Assembly: GCF_012273895.1 (NCBI RefSeq) | Contig: NC_052120.1 | Span: forward strand, 4,402,001 to 4,466,000 | Length of the DNA: 64,000 bases | DNA from: Zerene cesonia | Lineage: Eukaryota; Arthropoda; Insecta; Lepidoptera; Pieridae | Direction of reading: 5' to 3' | Shown here: piece after piece, positions 1-13,417 of the stretch | Numbering within the stretch: the first letter of the stretch is position 1 | How the letters are laid out: every line of letters starts with the position of its first letter | The notes under the pieces: generated by a model | The model's input: only the letters and a program-made list of their open reading frames with translations | Told to the model about the DNA's origin: nothing | Database searches by the model: none | Position numbers and translations under genes: made by a program

Positions 1-250
1 GAAACCGCGTAAGTCCGTATCCCGTAGGAATATCGGTATAAAAAGTGCCTATGTGTTATTTCAGTTGTCCAGCTATCTACGAAGCAAAATAGTATTATTA
101 TTCACCAATAGATGTCAGGAAAAAAAAACACGAATAAAACACGAATATGACATTTTCTAAAAAAAATTCCTAGCTAGATCGATTTATCGCCCCCGAAACC
201 TCCTATATACTAAATTTCATGAAAATCGTTGTAGCCGATTCTGAGATTCC

Positions 251-363
<113 letters not shown>

Positions 364-386
364 AGAATTGCTCGTTTAAAGGTATA

Positions 387-1688
387 ATAATAAGATATGC
401 ATTTTGTATGAATATGATTAATAGTAATACATATTTTTTGATAAACTTTATCGCTTCTTAATTGCGTCTTATTAATTATTTCCGTATATGTTTTTCGATT
501 TAATTTTTATTTCAATAAGAAATAAATTTTTAAAAAGAGCAAAAGTCTGGGAAATTCAAATGTACCTATGAAAACGCGACATAAATGAACATGTACAATG
601 ATATCATAGACAAGCACGTACCATAAAGTATGACATAGATTATGAAGGCATCAGATTTTCCAATGTCTTTAATATATTATAAAAGTAAGAGGAATGAATG
701 TATATAGATTATAGACAAATTTCTAAGGGAGAAAAGTATTCCATATAATTAACTTTGTCATTTTTGTAAATTAAGAAACCTAACAGAAATAGGAATGTGA
801 CAAAAAAACAGTCACACATGATATAGAATTTACACATAATATTGTGCTTTAAGCCTAAGATATTGTAGTAATTAGATACGAGTCAAAATCATTTCTGTTT
901 ATTATATCCAACACGAAACCCCTGAATGTAAATACTTGTAACAATCGTTTTAATTATTTCATTGTACTATAGCGTAAAAAGATTGGTTCATGACGATATA
1001 TTAAGGAAAATGGGTATCGGTGTTCAAATAAAGTGTGTAAATAAAACGTGTCCAACTATGCTCTTGACTTGTTAAATTTTTTTGTGCCTTTGTTATGATG
1101 AACTGTGACGTCACAACAAGCGCGCCAAAATGAAAAACGTTTAAAATGTCTGTTTTATGACGGTTTTTTAGATCTGCTTTTTTAATTCATATTTCTACTA
1201 TTTTTTCGGTGTCCAAATTTTTTTTTCTTAGTCTATAGTGTTGTAAATTATCAGATTAGAAAATAAAAAAATACATGCATATTCCTTTTTCAGTTGTCAT
1301 TGAATTTAGGAAAGTGTAATCGCATTCAGCGAGATAGCATCCTATATTTAAAATTTAGAATGATATCTGACTAATTAAATCATTTAAAAGGCTAATTAGA
1401 TAAATATTTAGGAAGTATCTTGCTTTTGAATAAATGGTGTAAAAAAAATTTTATGTACCCAAAAAATTACCCATGTTTCTGAATAAAGATACAACTTACA
1501 ACTTACAAGCTTTCTAATGACAAAAGTACTCTGTATGATAAGAGCATTTTTTAAATCGATAGAAATTAGAATAGTTTTTGAGTTTATTCGTTATATACAT
1601 AGTTTATATTATCTAAAATTATTATTTGATTTATAGAATTTTTCGCACAAAAATAATTAATTCATTTGTAATGTGCTTATCTTATCCT
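387..1688. other. Interior of the foldback element; no gene seen
   Basis: AT-rich spacer between the two arms. No ORF of useful length on either strand. A palindromic CRE-type octamer TGACGTCA sits at 1106-1113, followed by CAACAAGCGCGCC. Confidence 0.6.
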
Positions 1689-2133
1689 ATATCTTTAAAC
1701 GAGCAATTCTTATATATATATATAATTGGAATCTCGGAATCGGCTCCAACGATTTTCATGAAATTTAGTATATAGGGGGTTTCGGGGGCGATAAATAAAA
1801 AGCTAGGAATTTTTTTTAGAAAATGTCATATTCGTATCGACTTAAACTTACTTTTTTAACAAATAGGAGGCGTTTGAGTAGTCCCAATTTATTATGACTC
1901 TTCCTGACATCTATTGGCGAATAATAATACTATAAATGCGAAAGTTTGTGAGGATGGATGCATATGTATGTGTGCGTCTGTTACTCTTTCACTCAAAAAC
2001 TACTGAACCGATTGCAATGAAATTTGCTTCGTAGATAGCTGGACAACTGAAATAACACATAGGCACTTTTTATACCGATATTCCTACGGTATACGGACTT
2101 ACGCGGTTTCAAGCGCGGGTCACAGCTAGTAGT

Positions 2134-2860
2134 TGTATTAAACGTGTACCATACACGATGTAACATTATTATTACATTTTTGTTGGGTTATCTTAGACCA
2201 TAATATCTTCTAAACATAATTATAAAAAAATTCTTATTATTACTGCAGGTAATAATTATAAAAAAAATGTGATACCTTCGTAGTGATTTCATTAGGAATT
2301 CGAAATTTTATACAAAATCTTAACCTTTATAGGATTTTTATTGTATCTTTATTAGACCCAAGAGTCAAGGCACATAATAAATAGTAAATACGTATACATA
2401 AATAACTACGTGGTCGGGAGAAGATCAATTAAAACATATTTATATAATATAACTATTTGAACCAAAAAGAAACCGCTTGCAAATAAAATTTCGTCAGAAT
2501 AAGACCAAATTTTCGATTCACCCAGTCGAAAGATCTGAGGTTACAAAGACAAAAAAGAAATACGGGTGAATTGATTACCTCTCTTTTTTTAAGTTAGCTA
2601 AAACAACTATGCAGGTACATACCTACTAAGTATTGCATCTATGGCGCATTCAATCATATTTTTTTATTGAGTTTCAATGATGATGTAGCCGATTTGAGTG
2701 CAAAATAAATTTGTTCTATGACTTATGAAGTTATGAATATTAAATTGCAACCTTAAGAAACGGATTTTTTTTGTTTGTATCGTAAGTACTGATAACGTTA
2801 TGAAGTTTAATAAAGTAATAGTAATCTAAATTCTAATGTCTCTGTTTAGTAATGGGTTAC
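2134..2860. other. Upstream flank of the gene, with a repeat fragment
   Basis: AT-rich sequence with no convincing ORF. About 2455-2560 is a diverged copy of the family-D repeat also found at 27298-27430. The rest is plain flank leading into the more CpG-containing promoter region. Confidence 0.5.
2455..2560 (+). repeat. Dispersed repeat, family D (copy 1)
   Basis: Shares the phrases AGACCAAATT, TTC(G/A)...CACCCAGTCGAAA and GAGGTTAC with 27298-27430. The CCAGTCGAAA stretch is common in lepidopteran interspersed repeats. Diverged and partial; element class not determined. Confidence 0.55.
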
Positions 2861-2904
2861 ATTAGCTCACAATGGCCTCGGCTGGACACGGTTCGGTTGG
2901 TTAT

Positions 2905-3254
2905 TCAGTATGTATGTACTTGGTTACTCGGGCCGGGGACCAATTCGCCGGTCTCGTTTTCTGACACACACAAACATACATGTTAACATGCAATCGTCAG
3001 TCAACAAGAGTTTGCGCGCGCAAGCGTACTATATCGCTATATTTTTTTACCTTATCCGCCAGCTACGACAAAATCCAGTATTGATCGGGCTTCTGCCGCG
3101 AAACGGCGTCTTGAAATGTGATATGAGCACTGCGCGGTCAATCACTGTGCGCTGTAATTGTTTGATTCTTCAAGGCGACTATATGGCGATTTCATAATGG
3201 AAGAGTGATATAAGCAATGGCGAGTGTGTGACATCGAAAGGGACTTAAAGCGAT
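2905..3254 (+). promoter_or_regulatory. MTUS1: Probable main promoter and 5' UTR of the long isoform
   Basis: The stretch is richer in G, C and CpG than its surroundings and carries two arthropod initiator pentamers TCAGT (2905-2909 and 2997-3001), either of which could be the start site. No convincing TATA box was seen. The leader would hold two tiny upstream ORFs just before the coding start: ATG at 3197 (three codons plus stop) and ATG at 3217 (four codons plus stop). These may lower translation of the long isoform. Confidence 0.5.
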
Positions 3255-3263
3255 ATGTCGAAG
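3255..3263 (+). CDS. MTUS1: Exon 1 coding part (Met-Ser-Lys), long isoform
   Basis: ATG TCG AAG is followed directly by the donor GTAGGT. It ends in phase 0, as exon 2 requires (open from its first base, acceptor TTCCAG). An in-frame TAA lies two codons upstream (3246-3248), so this ATG is the first possible start in the frame; it has G at -3. Joined to exon 2 the protein begins MSKIPVDRNGK, placing an SxIP motif (SKIP) across the junction. SxIP motifs bind the EB-homology domain of EB1-type proteins, and MTUS-family members are known EB1 partners. That fit is the main support for such a small exon 11.5 kb from exon 2. It could still be wrong if a different first exon is used. Confidence 0.72.
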
Positions 3264-4227
3264 GTAGGTTCCTTTAATGTACATTTCGGTAGGCAGATAA
3301 TTTTCATTCGAGCCTCTGAAAACCATGGCCAAGGACGCTCTGTTACACGTACAGGCTTAAACATAGACATACCCTTAAATATTATTGATTCACACATTAC
3401 CGCATAACTACAACAATTAAATTATTTTAGTATTACGTTATATAATGTAATTAGTGGACAATTCGAACATTATTGATGTTATGTGGGTACATTTGAAAAA
3501 TACGACGGGACCTAAATAAATCATTTTTGTTGAGAATATTTGTTCGTTAAATGTTTATTATTACGTCTTTGTTAATATTTTGCGGAATGTAAGTTATTCG
3601 GTTTCAATCGAAAGCAATTTAGGTTTGATTATTAAAACGTGACGCAATGAAAACAAAAGATCCGCATGTCGTCTATAGCCAATAGCCATACATAATCGAT
3701 GTGATACGTTCATAATATTAAGATCTATTTTGTGTTCGGGGGGCAAGTGCGTAATATGACATGTATTTTAGGCGATCATTTTAAAACCTATAACTTAATT
3801 CTAATAATTTAGACAATAGTGAATTCCTCCAATAAATTGATAGGTGCGTCCGAATGACCTAATATCTAAGGAAGTCACAAGTCACTGTTTCTATTTCTTT
3901 CGAATTATGTACAATGACTGAATTATGGCTTTCATTTGACAATTGTTCTGATGTGACCTCATTTAGGGATTCTTTTGATCATACCTAGTACCTACTATCT
4001 ACTATAGTGGCCTTCATCGTCTATTTGTCAGTCACCTATGGTCTATTAAATGAGCTTCTCCATGCCACTTCAAGACAACCATTTCATTGGATGGGAAGGT
4101 AGTGCTCGAAGGTCACAATGAGATCATTTTAATTTGGTAATTTGTAACACAATAGAAGCCACCCCAGCGAATTTTTTGCTTAATTATTTTTGGGAATTTA
4201 ATGTTCCATACCCAATGGGTTAAACGT

Positions 4228-4465
4228 GACCCTGGTACCAAGATTTCGCCATCTATGTGTCTATTAGACTGTCCGTCCGTCTGTCTGTCAGCAGGTAGTG
4301 TCAGAATGGTGAACTGTAATCTTTAGATAGTTGAAGTTTTCAGATGATGTATTCTTTTAATTTTTAGTTTTATAGCATTGAAATGCTTTATATATGAGAA
4401 ATTTTGAAAGAATAGAACTGATGTATTCTGTTGTGATTCCGACTCGCACTTGACCGATTTTTTGT
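4228..4465 (+). repeat. Dispersed repeat, family E (GTCCGTCCGTCTGTC type)
   Basis: Carries GACTGTCCGTCCGTCTGTC at about 4269-4287, then a GTTGAA(G/A)TTTTCAGATGATGTATT stretch, and ends in CCGACTCGCACTTGACCG at about 4440-4457. This order is typical of a repeat widespread in lepidopteran genomes. A related piece (TTTAATTTTTAGTTTTA) recurs near 13318. Its element class is uncertain. Confidence 0.65.
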
Positions 4466-6077
4466 ACTCACGCTTTTAATCTCATATTTTTGCCACATGT
4501 ACCTACTCTCCTGCGAATAACTTAATGCAGTTCCTACTTGTTTATTTATCAAATTTACACCATGATTAGGATCTACCATTTGTAAAGCATCAAATGATCT
4601 GGTTAAATCATGCTGAATATTGGGTTCGGAAACAAAAACGTGAACAGTCAATTCGTGTGTATTTAGAACAGAAGAGAAGTGTGAGATAATTTAAATAAGC
4701 AAACTAATAAAAATTCAATCTAAGGCTAAAATTAAATATAATTTGACTAATTATATTGTTTCTGTAAAGAAGATTTATCTAATAATCTCATATTAATCTA
4801 ATCTTTACATCCAAATCAGAAAACCGATAACTAGTTCGGTACGCAAGTTATGAAGATATAACTTACCTCTCTCCAGTATTTGTCAGTCCTGTAATAAAAT
4901 GCATTATTAACCAACAATAAAGATTCAAATTCAAAGATAGGTTATACATTGCACATTGAAATGTTTATGCATATTACTTTTTATTTGAGTAGCGCTCATT
5001 CGCTCGCTCATATTTATTATTATATTATTATGTAGGTAAGTGCATGATACCGATACAATAGCGCATTCTAGAGCGGAATTTAGTGATGCTGATTTTATTA
5101 TATTGTTTTTTCTAGGGTTAGTGGAGAGAGAAAATAATTTCTAATATATTAGAAAACTAATAAGATGTTTCACGTTACAAACAAGAGATATTTGTTTCAT
5201 TTATAATGAGTTTAAATTATAAAATACTTTTGAGTGTATTTATTTACCGCTTGTTTTCTGCACAAAAAGTGACATAACCAGTAGAGGCATAAAAAGAGGA
5301 GCGAGATCCCGCTTTGTACTGATTGCTCACGTTTAGCTGGTTACTCATTGCAAACTATAAATATCAAAATACATCTTGGTTGCAAAAAATCAACTAAGCA
5401 TCGGTCATTACACCGCGGTTGACCTCATCGATCTAAGTTTTTATCGGAATAGATTTTTTGACAGAATTCTTTTTGGTGGAAGAGAGAACTGGTTTTAAAG
5501 GAATATTATCACCATGTAGTTTTGTTTGACAAGTTTTATTAACTGCGTCTAGAAGAGAACAAACTATTATATAAAAGAAAAGTTGTGTATGTTAAGGAAT
5601 TTTATCAATTACATTTATCTACTTCCATTTAGCTTCATGTTTATTTATCTAGATTCGTTGACTACAATTCTAATAATTGAATACCTAGGTTTTCATATCC
5701 ATAAATGAAACAAAACTAATTCTATGTGTACAGTACATATTTTGTTTAGGTTATTGTGTAACACAGGAGTGAATTATGTTACGAGATCATGGTCATAAAA
5801 CCACTAATAGAGATGGCCACGACAGTGATGATATCTGATTAACTTTCAACTACTTACAGCGGCATTACTTGTGCCATTTTCATTATATGTATCTGAAAAC
5901 ATTTTAGACTTAGAACACCTAATAAATACTCGAAAAGTTATAGTTGGATTGGAACTATCTTTTCCTACTTCAGAAATAAGTATACACAGTAGTAAAATAG
6001 TAAATACAGTTTAAAAACTAAAAATACGCTTTGATAATAAAATAAACTAAATTGTCTCACTTGATCTTATCCTACTA

Positions 6078-6220
6078 TCCTACTAATATTATAAACGCGA
6101 AGGTTTGTTTTGTATGGTTTGATGGATGTTTGTTACTCTTTCACGTAAAAACTACTGAATGGATTTTAATGTAACTTTAAAGTAATACAGCTTATACATT
6201 AGAATAACATATAAGCAATA
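6078..6220 (+). mobile_element. Family-A repeat fragment (5' part)
   Basis: Starts with TCCTACTAATATTATAAA and continues through TTACTCTTTCACG and AAAAACTACTGAA, then diverges. The 3' GCGCAGCTAGT end is absent. Family A is probably a non-autonomous Helitron-like or SINE-like element; the class is inferred only from its TC start and CTAG-T end. Confidence 0.65.
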
Positions 6221-8104
6221 TAATTTTAAATTGCTATTGATAGTGGGTTCGTCGACGCTAAAGGAGGAGAAGGGTCTAAAGGAGTCAGTTACACAAACAT
6301 ACATACATAAGTACAAACCGTACAAAATAAATGAATGAATTAGTATAAGTATGTGTCCTAATATTGCATCGTTTAATTGAAACTGTTTTCTTCCGATTAA
6401 ATTTAGTCTAGTTCGGACAATTTGGAGACGGTTTAGTTCTTTGTTAAAAATAATTCTTCTAAATCCTTTTAAATCCCAACGGTATGTACACTACTATGAA
6501 TTGTAGTTGTAATTGTACATTCTTATACCCGATATCCCGCCTGTTTTATCGGCATCACATATTTCATTCTTCAAATCTTATGATATATAAATTTCTACTA
6601 AGACTAGTAAGCATACAATGCGCTATTGTATTCATTGTGTGGGTAGTGTAAAATAATTAATGAGTTTCATGCACCAATTTTCTTTAGGTTAGGACGAGCG
6701 ATCAATGTTCCTGCATAAAATGGCTCACTTGTTAATTTGTTACTTGTTCTATATAGATATTTTTTCGAAACTGAAAAAAAAACTATAGAGCGACGTAGAG
6801 GATATCATAAAATCTGTCTTATTTTTTAGTCATTAATGGTGAATATTAAGTAGGGTGTACGATGTACAACTAATGACTACTTAATCAGCAAAAAATTATG
6901 ATAACTCAATTTGATGTTCGAATTCATTATTTTGATAAAAAACAATGTTTACCGATAACGGGTGTGTGTCGATTTATAATCTTTGTGCATTAAGCTGCAA
7001 TATTAGTATTTAATTTGTTACAAAAATACATGCAGTTCCTTATAAGTAAAGGCGAGTGTTGTGTTTTCATAAAAATACCTTTTTATATCAATAGAACGAG
7101 TTTTGCAAGTTCCAAAACCAGCTATATATGAGACGCATTCGATGATTGTAAAAAAAAATTCCTTGATATCTGTCGATCGCATTTCAATTGCTGTTTATAA
7201 ATATTAAATAAGCAATAATTTTTTTAAAGTAGGTACCTGTAATATAGAACCTACCTATTATATAAATAAATCGTCTAAGCATTTTTTTAACTCTTTGTCA
7301 TAAACAGTTGAAACTATATCAAATATATAATAAAAAAGCCGAAATATAGGTTTGATTAGTTTAGGTTGATCGTAAAACGAGTTCTAAGTTTGATTAAAAA
7401 ACCTTTTCGTTTTCTTTATTTTTAACGTGTATAAAATATAAATTCCTCAAAACCGCTGTGTGAAAACACAGAGAGCGTAAAAATATTTTAATTGTTTCAT
7501 AAAGTGTGGCTGATTTCAAATTTAATTTATTGTATTTTTCAACCAATTAGAAGATAATGAAAAAAAGAAACCATATTATTAAGATTTTTATAAACAATAT
7601 TACGATGTAGTTTCTCCTTAACTGCATTTTAAATAAGTAATAAATTCAACAGAATTATTTAAATTAATACTATCAATGTGTATTTAATATTTCATAAAAA
7701 AAACTCATTGAATGATAAGTTTTATTAGAATCTTACCAAACTTTGGCTTTATAACGTATCGGTAAGGTAACGTAGAAAATTAACAAGGTTGTCTTGTCGA
7801 AATCGCTAATACGATTAGGTAACATTAAGCCTGTCAGTGGCAGGAACTTGTGGGGTTTACTTAATGGTTCCGCTAAAAGTAATAGACAGGATGTGTGTAA
7901 CAAATGCCTGCCAATACGATATCTATACATTAAATTACGACGATTAATCAGTGTACCTGCCTACCTATTGTCGTTTGAAAGTGTTGCTACTGAAAACACA
8001 CCGAAGTTTTAAGGAGTAGAGTATTGATAAATACTTATGAAAATAATGGTATGTATAATATCTTTGTTATTTTTACCTATGTTTCTGATATATGTCTGTC
8101 TATA

Positions 8105-8279
8105 TCCTATTAATATTATAAATGCGAAAGTTTGTAAGGATGTGTGCGTGTTTGTTGCTCTTTCACGCAAAAACTACTGAACCGATTGCAATAAAATTTG
8201 GTACGTAGACAGCTGGACAACTGGAATAACATATAGGCAACTTTTTATCCCGATATCCCGATACGGACTTTCGCGGGTG
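8105..8279 (+). mobile_element. Family-A repeat copy, 3' truncated
   Basis: Begins TCCTATTAATATTATAAATG and runs through CTACTGAACCGATTGCAAT, GCTGGACAACTGGAATAACA and TTTTTATCCCGATATCCCG to CGCGGGTGTAG, where the usual GAAACCGCGGGGCGCAGC end is lost. A near-perfect hairpin follows about 55 bp downstream. Confidence 0.8.
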
Positions 8280-8335
8280 TAGTCTGATATATATATCTTT
8301 CGAAATATTAATCTCTGAGTCCATTTTAGGTATAT

Positions 8336-8377
8336 AAATTTTACAAGAATTTGTTTGAACAAATTCTTGTAAAATTT
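8336..8377. repeat. Perfect hairpin, 20-bp arms, 2-nt loop
   Basis: Arms 8336-8355 and 8358-8377 are exact reverse complements around TG. The left arm begins AAATTTTACAAG. Such a short loop suits a cruciform or a small palindromic insertion better than a processed RNA. Confidence 0.9.
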
Positions 8378-8832
8378 TCTAATTGTAAATTACTTTCTCA
8401 TAATGGTATTCAACGTTCTTGTCTTTGAATTTTATGTAACATTTAAAAAAAGTCACTGCCTACTTTTCTAAAAGACCAAACTTTCCCAGAATTGATGACG
8501 TAACATAGATGGTCATACCTAGCAGATTAACTTTATTTTGTTTAATATTCACGAAAACACGAAGAAGTTAGGAAAAGGCATAACTCTTTAAAAAAATTAA
8601 ATTATACCTACATTATAATACATCATTGTATTATACTCGTATATTGTATGTATTACAAAGTACCTATAATTTAAAGTTAAGTTGAAAGGGTCATCAAATA
8701 ATGAAATCGAAGCACGTCTTGCGTGTTTTCTCTTCGTGTATTCATTGACTGAACTTACCATCACAAATGTACTAAGTTGGGCCTGTGGAGTTTCAATTGT
8801 TGTAAAAGTATGAATAAGTTAAAAATGTGATG

Positions 8833-8891
8833 AACTGTTTGACTTTCTTTGAATATTATTAATATAAATATTCTAATAAAGTCAAACAGTT
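8833..8891. repeat. Hairpin, 25-bp arms with three mismatches
   Basis: Left arm starts AACTGTTTGACTTT and right arm ends AAAGTCAAACAGTT; the inner parts (GAATATT and AATATTC) also pair, around a loop of about nine bases. The shape resembles a small precursor hairpin, but no expression evidence is available. Confidence 0.85.
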
Positions 8892-11574
8892 TAGTCACTA
8901 GATTATACAAAACCCGTATTTGGTATCATCCTCTCCTCAATACCATATCACAGATCTATATTAATAATAATTATGTGTGTGAATCCTCATTCATATGAAA
9001 ACAACAGCACACCGGCTCCTGGAAGTTTACCTCGATTCAAGTAATTTTGCACTTATCGTTCTTGTCGTCTGTATTCTTCTATTCGGATCTCAGACCAGTT
9101 ATTAGTGCCAGTAAACTTTCGCACGATCTTTATTCTCAATGCTGCGATACTTCGAGTAGATACGAAGATAACTTCTTGAACTCGTTTGCTAATTAAATGT
9201 TCTCACGCACTGCAATTATTTTTTCGAAGTATCTGGTACGCCATGCCATGTTTTTGTACTTTTTGGTTAAATTGCCGATATTGTGTTTTAAGTGAAGGCA
9301 TTGTTCTTTTTTATATCAACTTACGTTCATGGCTATTATTTCGATAACTTTTTTTTTTTACAAAACAACTAGATATTCTCGACCGTAATTAAGGAAGTGT
9401 TGTTGATCGTGCAGTACTATATATAACAAATTGCAAAGTGGCGCAGATTGTTAATTTAAACTTGTTTATAAAGATTGAGCTGATTGAATTAATCACATTT
9501 ACATCATCCGCCATTGCATCATCATGAATAAAGTCGTGGCAAGGTGTAGGCCATGAAATAAACGCTTACATCCCTTGCCCTTCAGCTGTATTTACTGTGA
9601 TCAGATATTACTGGAAGTAACCAATTGATTAGCAAGTAATATGATAGTTTTGTAATTTGCGCTCGTGTAGGGAAAATAATGCTACAGTCTTTCGAATCTT
9701 CTAAACGACCTAGTCAATTTTATTAAGTATTATATCTTAAGGCTCATCGGTATCTTTATAGCTATAATTAAATTCGAATTTAATAGCTGTTATAAGAATG
9801 AAAAAGACGGTGATACCTGGACCGACTAATAGTAAGCTAATTTGATGTGAGTGTTCTTTTTGCGCACAACTGTATTTAAAATTAACTAAATTAATAAATA
9901 ACATACGATGTAGAGAAACTGCCCTATAAGGATGTAAATGCTAAGATGTTACTGTATAGAATATAAATTGCGTTGCGTTTGCCGCAAACTATGCATGACA
10001 TTAGCTATCTGCTAAAGTATCTAAGTCATTATACATTGGCATTGTGATCTATTGTGATTTACTTCTCATTTGGTTTGGTCCTCTGTTCGTAGCAATGCTA
10101 ATTTGTGTAGATTTGTGAAATGTGAGTACCTACTGAGTACGTATGCAAACATACTTTTGTTATACATACTTAAAATATTAAATATTTATTTAATTGAACT
10201 GGATAATTGTCTTGCTATATAGATTATTATCACTATGTATCAACATCATTTTCCAATAAAACTTTGTTGAAACTTGATATGGTAACATGTATTGAGCATA
10301 AATCGGTTATAACTTGAAAAATAGAAAAAAGTAATCAATGCTAGTAGTGTCTATAAATAAAATTTTCTTATTTCACCTGAACTCCTTAACTTGGAAACAA
10401 TATCTCTTTGTTGTATTGTATTGTAAGTTAAATTTATTTCTAAGAGATAATCGTCTTATTTATGCACATACTTTACTTACTTGTTTCAATTTAGCTCCTT
10501 CGAATATAAGAACAAAAACAATTATTGTTTTTATGTCATTGAAATTAAATTTTAGTTAATTGAAATTAAATTCATGACATATATTTAATTAATGAAAAAA
10601 AAACATTATTTATAAAATGACTCCTTAAAAGGTTATTTTTATTCACAAATAACAACAGGATTTAAAGCGGTTCGTACAAATTTATTTGTAACATTTTGGC
10701 GCCTCGGTCGAGTCAGCCAAGGGCGCCTCCGGCCTCTCAGCTGTTATCTTTATAAAGCTGAGATCAGTTTCTGATAAACTATTTTGCTGCCATAATTATA
10801 AACCCAAACATTACATACGAGTTTTTCGCTTGCCCGATTTACCTTTTTCCACTTCACTGTACTCTACAGGTGTGATGGATGGATGGATGTACAATTGTTG
10901 TTATATTTACCGATTTCATTGAACTTTGTAAAGTTAAACAGGCATTTGATCCTGTTACAGCCTCCGAGACTCTGAATTTTGATACCAGTTGATTCGAAAT
11001 ATTTATGCAAAATTAATTTTGTTAATGCTGCTAGTATATTAGCATATTATACATTGATATTATAGCGTAAAGATTGTAAATGTGATAAATTAATCTTGAA
11101 ACTATAGATATAGTGGAAAATAAATAATATTTTTATTTTAAATATTGAATTTCTGTGCAACCAAAATACACAAAGTATGCGATCTTTAGATACACGATAT
11201 ATAACAAGTTTTAGTTTTTATTTAATGTGACCTTTAGGTATACAGACGTGACTCGGAGGTCAGTCGCACTCATTTGTATATTATCTTTCCATTATATCTT
11301 ATTAATATTTTATTCTTCTTTATAATCATTTCCTATACGATTGTTAGTATTTTCGTATTGCAGTTTTTAGCAACTTACATACCGCCTCTTCTCGTGTAAA
11401 ATAAATTAATCGCCATCGGCACAAGATAATATTATACTCGTTCGCGTGGTGGAATAATTCAAAACATTAGAATAAACAAGTTAATAGGCATTACAATGTC
11501 CATACACAATAAACATATAAGTAGGTAGTAACCTATATACATTTACAAACATACAAATTTATTTAATTATAATT

Positions 11575-11690
11575 TCCTCCCCGTGACCACTCTCGCTGTA
11601 AAGTGTTCGAAACGTCGGGTTAATAATATAATTAATAAATCGCGTTTAAAATCCGTTAAAAAGTTTTTAATTTCTAAATATCGTTTTATA
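11575..11690 (+). repeat. Dispersed repeat, family C (copy 1, longest)
   Basis: Contains CTCTCGCTGTAAAGTGTTCG, then AAACGTCGGGTTAATAATAT and AAAAAGTTTTTAATTTCTAA. Shorter copies occur at 18738-18812 and 24408-24490. It looks like the tail of a retroelement, but no reverse transcriptase is present to confirm this. Confidence 0.65.
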
Positions 11691-13096
11691 GACCACCATA
11701 ATGCCACATTCTATGCTTTCAAATTAATGGACGATTTTTTTATATTGGCATTGATATGTCGTATTGGACACAAACTGTATTCTATCTTATCAGTTGCGGT
11801 AACTGCAAGCAAACTGATAAGCAATCGCATAACGTGTTTTATGTTATAGAACTTGTGGTTAAAACTTAAATTTTCAACTATCAGACATCTTTGTTATTTC
11901 GTCTGTAGCAGGTTGTCAAACTGAACAAAGGAAACGTGATAAAATTATGTCTTGTTTAATGTAGCTCGTATATGTGTTTTCCAAGGTACCAATAGATATT
12001 TTGTCGACACTTATAGATATAGAAATGTTAGATATAAAAACATACATGAATCGAAACCTGACATACTCGTATAGAGTTTAGGCCGTTTTTTGTAGTTTTG
12101 CACAAAACGTGGCCGCTTACTGCAAAATTATCACTTACGTCACTGTAAGGCTGAAAAATGTAAAAGTGTAGCGAGTTACATAAATATGATAAATAAGTAT
12201 CTATTATATAAATACAAGCAAGATATAAATACTTTGTATCATTATAAGGTTAGAAACTTAAGAATGATACGTTTTAAGAATTTATTATTACTTGCTTGCT
12301 AACAAAACATGGTTGGAGCAAAAGAGACATATATAGGAGCAGTGGTAGTTCAAAAGTTAATTTCAGTAGGTAGTTATAATGTCTCTTGACCTTTGTTTTA
12401 ACAATTATATTTTATATATGGTAAAAATATTTAAGACCATAGTCCAGAAACAAATTAGGATATAATTAGAATAATTAATGATGATAGTTCTATGATAAAA
12501 ATAAACATGCATATGGATGACTGATTAATTAGAACCAGGTGATTGTATAGATATTCCATGTGAATATTAACTTGCTTATACCTACTGCGCTTTGTGTAAT
12601 AGCCCCAAATATATCTTGGTTTATTACGAGACACTTAAATCGTGTGTAGGTACAACAATTTCACAGGTGGGTAAGTTTTTACACTAAATAGTCGGCTATT
12701 ATAGACGTGAGTTCAATTTCCGCGTAATTAAGCTTATACGAACAATGTATTATTATACATAGGTATTTCTTAGTATTGCGTAAATACAAGAATGACGTAT
12801 ATCATTAATAAATAAGTAAACTCGGTTGCTTTAATGCAATTAATATTATGATTAAACAACAAAAATAGATGGATAATAAATAGACTATGCAGTATACTGA
12901 TTATTTATCAATCACATATCACGTGTAATCAGGATAATGTCTTATCGGATAAAAAATAAACAGTCGAAATATTTAATCCCATTATTGATTCTGGGTCGTC
13001 CTGACCGCTCTTAACCACAGTATGATCTAACGTCTAACCTTAACCCCCCTACAGAGGTAACTAGTGAGTATAAAATATTTGATACGATGGCATTTT

Positions 13097-13134
13097 TAAC
13101 ATGAGTAAATAATAAATATTATTTACTCATGTTA
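13097..13134. repeat. Perfect hairpin, 18-bp arms, 2-nt loop
   Basis: The arm TAACATGAGTAAATAATA and its exact reverse complement are separated by AA. Confidence 0.92.
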
Positions 13135-13401
13135 GTATATAATAGTAAATTGTAGTAGGTACCAACTGCGTTATTTTAGAGCATATACAATCGACAATTT
13201 AAACTATGGGCTCAGGTTTTAGAATAATGATAATATGTACCATGAGTTCAAATTGTAGTAGGTAAACGATTAATGCGTTTAAAAAGTGTTTTGGCAAATT
13301 AGAATTGTACACAAATTTAATTTTTAGTTTTAAAACATTGATATGCTTTATAAATGGTTCTTTTAATTTATCAAAATTGTATAAGTATAATTATATCTTT
13401 A

Positions 13402-13417
13402 TTGGGGTATACCCCAA
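13402..13417. repeat. 16-bp perfect palindrome TTGGGGTATACCCCAA
   Basis: Self-complementary with no spacer. Could be a dimeric protein-binding site or chance; no further support. Confidence 0.8.

Noticed and set aside
4388..4651. 87-codon minus-strand ORF
   Set aside because: Overlaps the family-E repeat and shows no domain.
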